Notes under the pieces: generated by a model | Databases searched by the model: none | What the model saw: only the letters and a program-made list of their open reading frames with translations | Told to the model about the DNA's origin: nothing | Translations under genes and position numbers: made by a program | Assembly (NCBI GenBank): GCA_018657955.1 | Contig: JABHWD010000020.1 | Location: forward strand, 256,891 to 320,890 | Length of the DNA: 64,000 nt | Reading direction: 5' to 3' | From: Flavobacteriaceae bacterium | Lineage (GTDB): Bacteria; Bacteroidota; Bacteroidia; Flavobacteriales; Flavobacteriaceae | In this document: positions 37,176-45,757 of the stretch, piece after piece | How the letters are laid out: every line of letters begins with the position of its first letter | Position numbering within the stretch: the first letter of the stretch is position 1

Positions 37176-37811
37176 ATGAACAGAAAAGATAAAGTAGATT
37201 TTATTATTAATACGCTTGAATCATTGTACGCTAAAGTTCCTATTCCATTAAATCATAATGACTCTTATACTTTATTAATAGCAGTATTATTATCAGCTCA
37301 GTGTACTGATAAAAGAGTGAATAAAATAACTCCAAATCTATTTAAAAGAGCTAATAATCCTTATGATATGATCAAATTATCAATTAATGAAATTAAGGAT
37401 ATAATTAGACCCTGTGGCTTATCCCCAATGAAAAGTAAAGGAATATATGGTTTATCAAAAATATTAATAGAAAAGCATAATGGAAAAGTTCCTGATAATT
37501 TTAATGATCTTGAAAATCTTCCATCTATAGGTCATAAAACTGCAAGTGTTGTAATGTGTCAAGCCTTTGGAGTTCCTGCTTTTCCTGTTGACACACATAT
37601 ACACAGAATGATGTATCGCTGGGGGTTATCAAATGGAAAAAATGTGACAGTTACTGAAAAAGATGCTAAAAGATTATTTCCAAAAAATTTGTGGAATAAA
37701 TTACATCTTCAAATAATTTATTACGCAAGAGAATACTCTCCTTCAAGAGGATGGAATATTGAAAAAGATATTATTACACAAGAAATTGGCAGAAAATCCT
37801 TACTAAAATAA
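37176..37811 (+). CDS. nth: Endonuclease III-type DNA glycosylase without Fe-S cysteines
   Basis: 211 residues. LLSAQCTDKRVNK, the helix-hairpin-helix with Lys121 (LPSIGHKTAS) and Asp139 (PVDTHIHRM) show the catalytic pair of endonuclease III, which removes oxidised pyrimidines. The C-terminus, where most Nth proteins carry a C-x6-C-x2-C-x5-C [4Fe-4S] loop, reads YYAREYSPSRGWNIEKDIITQEIGRK and has no cysteine after residue 130. The cluster is therefore missing. This seems to be shared by related flavobacterial enzymes as I recall. Confidence 0.9.
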   Translation: MNRKDKVDFIINTLESLYAKVPIPLNHNDSYTLLIAVLLSAQCTDKRVNKITPNLFKRANNPYDMIKLSINEIKDIIRPCGLSPMKSKGIYGLSKILIEKHNGKVPDNFNDLENLPSIGHKTASVVMCQAFGVPAFPVDTHIHRMMYRWGLSNGKNVTVTEKDAKRLFPKNLWNKLHLQIIYYAREYSPSRGWNIEKDIITQEIGRKSLLK

Positions 37812-37821
37812 ATTATTTATA

Positions 37822-37962
37822 TTAATTCATTATAAATTCAAAATTATGCGAATTTAATTTTAATATATTTAATGATTTTGAATAATTGATTATAAAATCA
37901 ATAGTTTCTTTTTTTGGATTTAGTTCAGATTTTTTTTGACTTATAAAGTAATTTTCTTCCAT
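37822..37962 (-). CDS. Conserved small protein (46 residues)
   Basis: An ORF too short for usual gene finders. ATG at 37962 gives MEENYFISQKK, then LNPKKETIDFIINYSKSLN and FEFIMN before TAA. The PKKETIDFIINYSKSLN core resembles small flavobacterial proteins that lie upstream of ECF sigma factor genes or elsewhere, as I recall; this is memory, not a search result. It lies 63 bases downstream of the sigma factor gene on the same strand, so the two may be co-transcribed. Function unknown. Confidence 0.6.
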   Translation of the reverse strand: MEENYFISQKKSELNPKKETIDFIINYSKSLNILKLNSHNFEFIMN

Positions 37963-38025
37963 ATGTTATTTTTATATAGAACGAAAAAAAAAATCAAATA
38001 TTATATAAAGATTTTTTCTTATTTA

Positions 38026-38610
38026 TTAGTCTGTTAAAACTATATTCTTCTTTTCAATTATATTACGAAGATTAATTAATGCATATCTCATTCTCCCCAA
38101 TGAAGTATTAATACTAACTCCTGTTTTTCCTGATATCTCTTTGAAACTCATATCATTATAAAATCTATATTTTAATACATTTTTTTGATCACATGGAAGC
38201 TCTTCTATAAGTTTTTTAACATCATTAATTATTTGAGATTTAATTAATGTCTTTTCAGCGTTTAATGAAGAATCACTTAAAACTGAGAATATATCGAAAT
38301 CGTAGGAACTTTCAAACTTGGGTATTCTATTGCTTTTTCTAAAGTGATCAATAACAAGATTATGAGCTATTCTCATTACCCATGATACAAACTTACCTTG
38401 TTCATTATAATTTCCAAGTTTTAATGTTCTTATAACTTTTATGAAAGTATCCTGAAATATATCTTCAGTAAGATCTCTATCTAATACTTTTGAATATATA
38501 AAACTATATATTCTTTGTTTATGCCTTTTAATTAAAATTTCAATTGATTGTTCATTGCCATTAATATAGCTTAGAACTAACTCAGAATCTGAAATAATTG
38601 GATTTCTCAT
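38026..38610 (-). CDS. ECF-type RNA polymerase sigma factor
   Basis: 194 residues. Sigma-70 region 2 spans about 20-90 (FIYSKVLDRDLTEDIFQDTFIKVI, FVSWVMRIAHNLVIDHFRK) and region 4 about 130-185 (LPCDQKNVLKYRFYNDMSFKEISGKTGVSINTSLGRMRYAL). No anti-sigma factor with a zinc or membrane domain is adjacent, so how it is controlled is unclear. Its leader contains a long inverted repeat that reaches into the start codon. It is divergent from uvrA by 207 bases. Confidence 0.92.
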   Translation of the reverse strand: MRNPIISDSELVLSYINGNEQSIEILIKRHKQRIYSFIYSKVLDRDLTEDIFQDTFIKVIRTLKLGNYNEQGKFVSWVMRIAHNLVIDHFRKSNRIPKFESSYDFDIFSVLSDSSLNAEKTLIKSQIINDVKKLIEELPCDQKNVLKYRFYNDMSFKEISGKTGVSINTSLGRMRYALINLRNIIEKKNIVLTD

Positions 38611-38685
38611 AACATTACTTTTTTAAAAACTCATCTGTTAATAGATGATTTTTGGTTAACCTTTATAGTTTTAAAGTAATGTTAT
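38609..38685 (-). promoter_or_regulatory. Leader inverted repeat of the sigma factor gene
   Basis: On the minus-strand transcript, 13 bases at 38673-38685 pair perfectly with 38609-38621, the last two being the AT of the ATG start codon. The 51-base loop contains a smaller hairpin, CATCT (38632-38636) with AGATG (38643-38647). If the RNA starts upstream of 38685, the start codon would be sequestered; as DNA it could be an operator. Function is inferred. Confidence 0.45.
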
Positions 38686-38793
38686 TCTATACGTGAATTG
38701 TTATTATATTTAACTCAAATATATAATTATTAATATAATAAATCAAAATTTTTATTTTTTTAAACATTCTTAATTTCATCTCCTATTTAATAT

Positions 38794-38801
38794 TATATTT
38801 G
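38794..38801 (+). promoter_or_regulatory. Candidate -7 element of the uvrA promoter
   Basis: TATATTTG matches the Bacteroidota -7 consensus TAnnTTTG and ends 16 bases before the uvrA ATG. No clear TTG -33 element is seen at the expected distance, so support rests on the -7 box and position. Confidence 0.35.
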
Positions 38802-38817
38802 ATATTTCCTCATCTAT

Positions 38818-41607
38818 ATGGTTATGAAAACAGAAAAAAACTTAGTTTTTGATAAAATTCATGTTAAAGGAGCAAGGGTTCATAACCTAAAAAATATAGA
38901 TGTTGAAATTCCAAGGAAAAAACTCGTAATTATAACAGGATTATCTGGTAGTGGGAAATCATCATTAGCATTTGATACACTATATGCAGAAGGTCAAAGA
39001 AGATATGTTGAAAGCTTGTCTAGTTATGCTAGGCAATTTTTGGATAGGATTAGCAGACCAAAGGTTGATTTTATAAAAGGCCTTTCACCTGCAATAGCAA
39101 TACAACAAAAGGCTAACAATAACAATCCTAGATCAACTGTTGGAACTTCTACAGAGATATATGATTATTTAAAGCTATTATTCGCGCGAATAGGCAGAAC
39201 ATATTCTCCAATAACAAATAAAGAAGTAAAAAGGAATACAGTAACTAATGTAGTTGATTATATAAAAAAAATTAATTTAGGAGAAAGGATTCTTCTTTTA
39301 TCTAAAATATCTTTCACCTCCAAAGAAGATTTACTAGAAAATCTGGATTCTCTACTGAAACAAGGGTATAATAGAGTTAAAATCAATAGCAAGGTTTTAA
39401 AGATAAGCGAAGCTCAAAATTTAAGAGAAGTTCAAATAAAAAGTGCTTTTTTGGTTATTGACAGAATTATTATTTCTAACAATGATTCTTTCTATAATAG
39501 AATAACAGATTCTATAGAAACAGCTGTCTACGAAGGCCATGGGAGATGTATTGTTGAGTCAATAGAAAAAGCTAGCTATAAGGAGTTTAATACTAAATTT
39601 GAGAGGGATGGACTCAAATTCCTTGAACCAAACATAAATTTATTCAGCTATAATAACCCATTTGGTGCATGTCCAAAGTGTGAAGGGTATGGTGATATTA
39701 TTGGAATTGATAGAGACATAGTCTTTCAAAATAAAGAACTCTCAATATACGAAAATGCAATATTTCCATGGAGAGGAAAAAAATTAAGACGATACAAGAA
39801 TCTATTAATACGAAATGCTGATAAATTTAATTTTCCTATTCACAAGCCATATTATAAATTAACTGCATCACAAAAAGAAGTGCTATGGGAAGGAAACGAA
39901 TATTTTATTGGATTAAATCAATTTTTTTCAAAACTAGAAAAAAAATTATATAAGATCCAAAATAGAGTAATGCTTTCAAGATATAGAGGAAAAACAAAAT
40001 GTAATAATTGTAATGGGAATAGACTTAGGGCTGAAGCAAATTATATTAAAATAAATAAAAAATCTATTTCAGATATTATTAATATCCCAATCTCAGAACT
40101 ATTAATATTTTTTAATAACATAAAGTTGACAAAAAATGAAAAATCTATTGCAAAGAGAATACTAAGTGAAATTCAAACTAGAGTAATTTTTTTAAATGAT
40201 TTAGGTTTAGGGTATTTAACACTTAATCGAAAGTCAAAATCTCTTTCTGGCGGTGAAAGTCAAAGAATTAATTTAGCTACATCTCTTGGAAGTAATTTAG
40301 TTGGATCATTATATATATTAGATGAGCCAAGTATTGGCCTTCATCCAAATGACACAAAGAAGCTGGTTAATATATTAAAAAAACTCAGAGATTTAGGCAA
40401 TACAGTTATTGTTGTTGAGCATGATGAAGAAATAATAAAAGAAGCAGATTATATCATTGATATTGGGCCAATGGCTGGATCTAACGGCGGAGAAATTGTT
40501 GCAGAGGGTAATTTTAAAGATTTTATAAAACAGAATTCACTAACTGCGAATTACATTAGTAGAAAAATGAAAATTGAATTGCCGCAGAAAAGAAGAAGCT
40601 CAAATAAAAAGATTAGCATTATTGGTGCCAGGGAAAATAATTTAAAAAATATTAATGTTGACTTTCCTTTGAATGTTATCTCAGTAATTACAGGTGTCTC
40701 TGGAAGTGGCAAAAGCACATTAGTTAATAACATACTTTATCCTGCCATATCTAATTTACTAGGAGATTATACTACAAAAGCTGGAGAGTTTAATAAAATT
40801 ACTGGAGACACAAATTCTATTGAATTTATTGAATTAGTTACTCAAAATCCTATAGGGAGATCTTCAAGATCTAATCCTGTAACATATATTAAGGCATATG
40901 ATGATATTAGAAAACTATATGCCCTGCAAAAACACAGTGTAATGAGAGGATTTAAACCAAAGCACTTTTCTTTTAATGTTGATGGGGGTAGATGTGAAAA
41001 GTGCAAAGGTGAAGGTCAAGTTATTATAGAAATGCAATTTATGGCTGATGTTCATATAAAATGTGATGCTTGTAATGGTAAAAGATTTATAAAAGATGTT
41101 TTAGAAGTAACATTTAAGCAGAAAAATATTGATGATATTCTAAATCTAACTGTTGATGAGGCAATTGATTTTTTTGATTTAAATGGTGAAATCAAAATTA
41201 AAAATAAACTTCAAACTCTTAAGGATGTAGGATTAGGGTATATAAAATTAGGACAAAGCTCTTCTACTCTATCTGGAGGTGAAGCTCAAAGAATAAAATT
41301 AGCTTCCTTTTTAGGTTTAAAAAATAATAATAAAAATGGTCTATTTATTTTTGATGAACCTACTACTGGCCTTCATTATGATGATATTAATAAATTATTA
41401 AGATCCATAAATTCTCTAATTGAAAAAGGGAACACTGTTGTAATTATTGAACATAATATAGAGCTAATTAAATGTGCTGACCATTTAATTGACCTAGGCC
41501 CAAAAGGGGGAAATAAAGGTGGAGAAATGGTTGCTATGGGTAAACCAGAAGAAATAATTCTAGAAAAGAAATCAATTACTGCAAAATATCTAAAAAAAGT
41601 TTTATGA
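38818..41607 (+). CDS. uvrA: Excinuclease ABC subunit A
   Basis: 929 residues, close to the usual length of about 940. First Walker A GLSGSGKSS (41-49) and second GVSGSGKSTLVNN near residue 626; ABC signatures LSGGESQRINLA and LSGGEAQRIKLA; two zinc modules with paired cysteines (CPKCEGYGDI region with CNNCNGNR, and CEKCKGEGQV with CDACNGKR). It recognises bulky DNA lesions and loads UvrB. The start at ATG 38818 or ATG 38824 cannot be separated; the homologous FDKIHVKGARVHNLKN begins a few residues later. Confidence 0.96.
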   Translation: MVMKTEKNLVFDKIHVKGARVHNLKNIDVEIPRKKLVIITGLSGSGKSSLAFDTLYAEGQRRYVESLSSYARQFLDRISRPKVDFIKGLSPAIAIQQKANNNNPRSTVGTSTEIYDYLKLLFARIGRTYSPITNKEVKRNTVTNVVDYIKKINLGERILLLSKISFTSKEDLLENLDSLLKQGYNRVKINSKVLKISEAQNLREVQIKSAFLVIDRIIISNNDSFYNRITDSIETAVYEGHGRCIVESIEKASYKEFNTKFERDGLKFLEPNINLFSYNNPFGACPKCEGYGDIIGIDRDIVFQNKELSIYENAIFPWRGKKLRRYKNLLIRNADKFNFPIHKPYYKLTASQKEVLWEGNEYFIGLNQFFSKLEKKLYKIQNRVMLSRYRGKTKCNNCNGNRLRAEANYIKINKKSISDIINIPISELLIFFNNIKLTKNEKSIAKRILSEIQTRVIFLNDLGLGYLTLNRKSKSLSGGESQRINLATSLGSNLVGSLYILDEPSIGLHPNDTKKLVNILKKLRDLGNTVIVVEHDEEIIKEADYIIDIGPMAGSNGGEIVAEGNFKDFIKQNSLTANYISRKMKIELPQKRRSSNKKISIIGARENNLKNINVDFPLNVISVITGVSGSGKSTLVNNILYPAISNLLGDYTTKAGEFNKITGDTNSIEFIELVTQNPIGRSSRSNPVTYIKAYDDIRKLYALQKHSVMRGFKPKHFSFNVDGGRCEKCKGEGQVIIEMQFMADVHIKCDACNGKRFIKDVLEVTFKQKNIDDILNLTVDEAIDFFDLNGEIKIKNKLQTLKDVGLGYIKLGQSSSTLSGGEAQRIKLASFLGLKNNNKNGLFIFDEPTTGLHYDDINKLLRSINSLIEKGNTVVIIEHNIELIKCADHLIDLGPKGGNKGGEMVAMGKPEEIILEKKSITAKYLKKVL

Positions 41608-41674
41608 TAATTACTTTGGCATGAGATTTGTTATACAATAAATAGTTAGTTTAATTTATTGAATAGTTAGTTGT

Positions 41675-41723
41675 ATAAAGCCTTGTGAGTTTATCTTTCC
41701 TTTTAAAACTTACAAGGCTTTAT
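41675..41723. terminator. Bidirectional terminator between uvrA and the glycosyltransferase
   Basis: An 18-base stem with one G-T wobble: ATAAAGCCTTGTGAGTTT (41675-41692) against AAACTTACAAGGCTTTAT (41706-41723), 13-base loop. A/T-rich arm ends give a T-rich tail in either direction. It sits between convergent genes, 68 bases after the uvrA stop and 5 bases before the stop of the opposing gene. Confidence 0.75.
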
Positions 41724-41727
41724 CTAT

Positions 41728-43008
41728 TTAATTAGTTTCCTTGAAAATCAAATTACTCAATTTCTTTGCTAAATTTTTTCTATGATATTGGTCTATATTT
41801 ATTGAGTTAATTTTTAATTTTTTTATCTTATATAGCTCATAGCTATCCTCTATGTGTTTTAATACTTCTTCATATTCATCATACAAAAAATATTTGCCAG
41901 ATTTAGTTTTATTAATAATATGTTTAACCTCTGAATCCTTAGGGCCAATAGCTATAATAGGTCTGCTAGAATTAATATATTCAAAAGTTTTAGCAGGAAT
42001 CACAAAACTTGATTCATCATTGTCTGCTTCAATTAATAATAAAATCTGGGATTTTAATAAATTTGGAAGAGTGTCCTTATATTTTATATAATTATGATAT
42101 ACCGCATTATTTTCTAGATGATTATGTTTTATATCATCTTTAATGTTAATATTTACTTTTCCTATAAAATTAATTACTAAATCATCTTTAAAATTATTTC
42201 TCTTTAATGCTATTTCTCTTAATGCTTTCCAAAGAATTTGTGGATTTCTTTCAGGTAATAATGAGCCAATATGTGTTATAGAAAATTTATTATCTAAAGG
42301 AATTTCTTTTTTTATATAATCAAATCCATTAGTGATTAATGAAACTGGAGTATTTGTTTTTTTTCTATACTCGTTTAATAATTTATTAGAAGTTACAATT
42401 ACCCTGTCAGAGGAATCAAGGACATCACTTTCTAATTTTAAATGTCTATTTGCTGCATATGAAGTTAATTTTAATTTATTATGATAATTGATTCTTGTCC
42501 AAGGATCTCTGAAATCAGCAAACCATTTTATATTTAATTTTGATTTAAGGCCTAATCCTATCAAATGTAAGCTGTGAGGAGGTCCGGTAGTTATTATAAT
42601 ATCTATACCTTTTTCTAATATATGTTTTGATAAGAATTTTACAGATGGTTTTATCCAAAAAATTCTAGAATCAGGAATTAGCATATTCCCTCTTATATAT
42701 ATCATAAATCGATCAAACAATGACTGATCTTCTCTTTTTGGTATACCCCCTCTCCTTATACTATTAATTTTTTTATTATTAAAGAAACTAAATGGCTCAA
42801 AAATAGGATTTCTTATTACTTCAATTCCCTTATAAACTTCATTTAATAAACTCTTATCAGTAGAAGGATACTTAGCATTAGACGGAGTGTATACAATTGG
42901 CTTAATATTATTTTCTAACAGGTAGTTAGACAACTTTAACCACCTCTGCACACCAGGACCTCCAGCAGGAGGCCAATAATATGTTATTATAAGAGCTTTT
43001 GTTTTCAA
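41728..43008 (-). CDS. Glycosyltransferase, family 4 like (GT-B fold)
   Basis: 426 residues. The start is TTG at 43008, overlapping the TGA of the upstream gene as TTGA; no ATG exists in frame at this end, and the homologous YYWPPAGGPGVQRW begins eight residues in. This opening, a central DFRDPW motif, ITHIGSLLPERNP and a C-terminal FEYINSSRPIIAIGP with an E at the sugar-nucleotide site are typical of GT4-like enzymes of cell-surface glycan synthesis. The acceptor and sugar are unknown. Its tight link to the YfhO-like gene suggests a joint envelope role. Confidence 0.85.
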   Translation of the reverse strand: MKTKALIITYYWPPAGGPGVQRWLKLSNYLLENNIKPIVYTPSNAKYPSTDKSLLNEVYKGIEVIRNPIFEPFSFFNNKKINSIRRGGIPKREDQSLFDRFMIYIRGNMLIPDSRIFWIKPSVKFLSKHILEKGIDIIITTGPPHSLHLIGLGLKSKLNIKWFADFRDPWTRINYHNKLKLTSYAANRHLKLESDVLDSSDRVIVTSNKLLNEYRKKTNTPVSLITNGFDYIKKEIPLDNKFSITHIGSLLPERNPQILWKALREIALKRNNFKDDLVINFIGKVNINIKDDIKHNHLENNAVYHNYIKYKDTLPNLLKSQILLLIEADNDESSFVIPAKTFEYINSSRPIIAIGPKDSEVKHIINKTKSGKYFLYDEYEEVLKHIEDSYELYKIKKLKINSINIDQYHRKNLAKKLSNLIFKETN

Positions 43009-45401
43009 TTTCTAATGCTTAATAAAGAATTTATTGCCATACCAATAATGATAATAAATAGTAATAGAGAAGCTGATAGTGTAATCATACTTCCTTTTTT
43101 AACTATTTCAGGATCAAAAATAAATTCTATTATGTGATTTCCTGATTTTACTTCTATTCCTCTTAAAAGGTAATTAACATTAAAATATTGGGTTTTTTCT
43201 CCATCGATATATAAATGCCATCCATGAGGATAAAAAATTTCAGAAAAAACAATAAAACCATCCTCTTTGCTATTACATTCATATTTTAATTTATTTGATT
43301 CAAATTCTAATAATTTTACATAAGACTCATTGTCAACCAAATATTTCTTTGAATTTGTTTCAGTTGAAATAGCTATATTTTTAGTATTCAAAGTGTCTAA
43401 AGCAAGGATCTCTTTATCTTTTGAGTCAACATTTATAATAGAGTGAATAAACCAAGCAGGTCCATTTATAGAATCATTTATATACAATTGTGAAGCACCT
43501 TCTTCATTGTTAAATATAATATATTTAGTATTTAACATGTTTAATGTATTCATGTGAGTCTTATTAATATAAAATTCTAAAATCTCATTATAACTGCTAA
43601 GTTTTGCTGCATGATAACCCGTTATTGAATTATGAAAATAAGATGTTTTGGTAGTAGTTGATGTTAAATCTAAAACACGAAAATAAGATGTATCCTTTAA
43701 GATTTCTAAATTTACTTTATCGAAACTATAAGGTTTATCGACTAAAGCAGCATCAACAAAATTAGTATTATTAACATATTGTCTATTAAAGGGAACTAAA
43801 TCAACTAGAACTAAAACACCTAAAACAATAATTAAGATTTTGCTTTTTATTTTTTTCTTCAAATACAGAAAAAGACCTGTAAAGGTTAATAAAATAAACA
43901 GTGATGCCCTAAGTAATTCATTTAAATAAATATCCATCCTATCTTGTTTAATAACTTCTAGGATTGAAGGATTTATGTTTACATCATTAATCCCATTAAA
44001 ACTTAAGCTTCCTTTTACTAAAAACAATACAAGAAATGTGAAAGAAAAAATTACTAAAGCCCTAATTAAATATTTTATATTCTTATCATTTGATTTATTA
44101 GTTATTATGTTTGATAATCCTATAATTGCAACAAAAGGAATACATAGTTCTAAAATGACTTGAATAGAAGAAACTGCTCTAAACTTATCATATAATGGAA
44201 AATAATCAATAAAAAAATCCGTAAGAAAATTTAAATTCTTTCCATAAGATAAAAGCAATGATAATATTATTGCAGAAATTGACCAATTCCTGTATTTGTT
44301 ATTAATTAAAAATAATGAGAAAATAAATAAAAAGAAGACTACTGATCCTATATATGCAGGTGCTTCAACAAAGGGTTGATCCCCCCAATAGGTTGGTGTA
44401 TTCTTTATAATTTGTTTAGATTCTAATGCAGAATAATCATTTTCACGTAAGAAATTATAAAAATTTGATTCTACCCCTACATCTTCACTACTCCCTCCCC
44501 CCATAATTCTTGGAATAAATAAATTTAAGCTTTCAAAAATTCCATAACTCCATTGTGTAATATAAGCCTTATCTAACCCAGCACTTACTTTCTTGAATGT
44601 ACCGTCTGGATTTATAGTTAATTCTGATGAATTTCCTCTCGTACTCTCACCTACATATTCACTAGTAGCCATCAAATTTGTTGCATTTAATGAAAGTGCA
44701 ATAAATAAAGCTGAGAATAATATCCCTAATGATTTAAAATAGTGTCTGATTTGATCTTTTTTCCAACAATCAATCAAGGTATAAAATCCAATTAGCAGTA
44801 CTATAAACATTAAATAATACGTCATTTGAAAATGATTAGCACAAAACTGTAGTCCAAGGGCTAATGTTGACAATAAAAATCCTTTTGAATATTTTCCGTT
44901 AAAAACCATTAAAACACCCGCAATAACTAACGGCATATATGCAATAGCATGTGCCTTAGCATTATGTCCAGCACCAATAATAATAATTAAATAAGTAGAA
45001 AACCCAAAGGAAAGAGCACCTAAAATAGCTAATCTGTATTCTACTTTCAGGCTAAGCATTAGTATATAAAACCCTAAAAAATATAAAAACAAGTAATCTG
45101 CAGGTCTAGGTAAAAACCTCAATAATAAATCTAGTTTCTTTATATAATTGTGAGGATATTTTGCGCCAAGCTGATACGTAGGCATTCCAGAAAAAGCACT
45201 GTTAGTCCAATACGTTTCATTATTGGTTTTTTTTGCAAAATCATTCTGTTGCTTAGCCATACCAGAGTATTGGACAATATCATTTTGTAATATTTTTTTA
45301 CCCTGTAAAACTGGAGAAAAATATGAAAGAGATATGAGACAAAATAGAATTAATACACAAAAATGTTTAAAATAATTTTTTATGAAATTCTTTAGAAGCA
45401 T
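43005..45401 (-). CDS. YfhO-family polytopic membrane protein
   Basis: 798 residues. About a dozen hydrophobic segments occupy the first two thirds (for example GFYILMLSLKVEYRLAILG and the LGFSTYLIIIIGAGHNAKAHA loop), then a soluble C-terminal domain ends in a final membrane helix. The luminal-type loop after the first helix (YWTNSAFSGMPTYQLG) and LPLYDKFRAVSSIQVI are features of YfhO, a GT-C-like family linked to lipid-linked sugar transfer in Gram-positive bacteria. In Bacteroidota the role is untested. The stop codon overlaps the glycosyltransferase start. Confidence 0.88.
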   Translation of the reverse strand: MLLKNFIKNYFKHFCVLILFCLISLSYFSPVLQGKKILQNDIVQYSGMAKQQNDFAKKTNNETYWTNSAFSGMPTYQLGAKYPHNYIKKLDLLLRFLPRPADYLFLYFLGFYILMLSLKVEYRLAILGALSFGFSTYLIIIIGAGHNAKAHAIAYMPLVIAGVLMVFNGKYSKGFLLSTLALGLQFCANHFQMTYYLMFIVLLIGFYTLIDCWKKDQIRHYFKSLGILFSALFIALSLNATNLMATSEYVGESTRGNSSELTINPDGTFKKVSAGLDKAYITQWSYGIFESLNLFIPRIMGGGSSEDVGVESNFYNFLRENDYSALESKQIIKNTPTYWGDQPFVEAPAYIGSVVFFLFIFSLFLINNKYRNWSISAIILSLLLSYGKNLNFLTDFFIDYFPLYDKFRAVSSIQVILELCIPFVAIIGLSNIITNKSNDKNIKYLIRALVIFSFTFLVLFLVKGSLSFNGINDVNINPSILEVIKQDRMDIYLNELLRASLFILLTFTGLFLYLKKKIKSKILIIVLGVLVLVDLVPFNRQYVNNTNFVDAALVDKPYSFDKVNLEILKDTSYFRVLDLTSTTTKTSYFHNSITGYHAAKLSSYNEILEFYINKTHMNTLNMLNTKYIIFNNEEGASQLYINDSINGPAWFIHSIINVDSKDKEILALDTLNTKNIAISTETNSKKYLVDNESYVKLLEFESNKLKYECNSKEDGFIVFSEIFYPHGWHLYIDGEKTQYFNVNYLLRGIEVKSGNHIIEFIFDPEIVKKGSMITLSASLLLFIIIIGMAINSLLSIRN

Positions 45402-45415
45402 ATTATTGTGAAATT

Positions 45416-45649
45416 TTAATCAATTTCTTCATAATCTATATAATCTCCAGCATTATTCTTTTTTGATTTTCCTTTAGGCATTTTATCAATTGTCACCTCT
45501 CCCTCTTGTTCTTTTTTAGTATTATTCGTAGTATGTCGGTAATTCTTATTCTTGAATTTATTAATGATATAACCTAAATACATTCTTGATAAAAACTTAA
45601 AAACATAGTAAGCAACTAGTAAACTTAATATAAATTTTAATATGCCCAA
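45416..45649 (-). CDS. DUF4834 family small membrane protein
   Basis: 77 residues. One N-terminal membrane helix (about 3-18), then a basic stretch, and the hallmark ends GEVTIDKMPKGKSKK and NAGDYIDYEEID. The start codon is TTG at 45649; the frame is closed by a TAA just upstream at 45662, so no ATG is available. This family is common directly upstream of YfhO genes in flavobacteria. Function unknown. A 14-base gap separates it from the YfhO-like gene, so the three minus-strand genes form one operon. Confidence 0.85.
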   Translation of the reverse strand: MGILKFILSLLVAYYVFKFLSRMYLGYIINKFKNKNYRHTTNNTKKEQEGEVTIDKMPKGKSKKNNAGDYIDYEEID

Positions 45650-45732
45650 TTTAAATGATTTTTATATTGAAAAACAAAAATACAATTCTTAGAATTTAAA
45701 AGAGTTAATATATTATTAAATTATAAATGCTT

Positions 45733-45740
45733 TATCTTTG
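45733..45740 (+). promoter_or_regulatory. Candidate -7 element before the outer-membrane protein gene
   Basis: TATCTTTG fits the Bacteroidota -7 consensus TAnnTTTG, 17 bases before the ATG at 45758, in the divergent gap with DUF4834. No clear -33 TTG is seen. Confidence 0.4.
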
Positions 45741-45757
45741 TAAAATAGGCTAATTTC

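Noticed and set aside
41639-41672. Repeated AATAGTTAGT as a possible attachment site
   Set aside because: Two short AT-rich copies close together with no integrase, tRNA or foreign-looking genes nearby.
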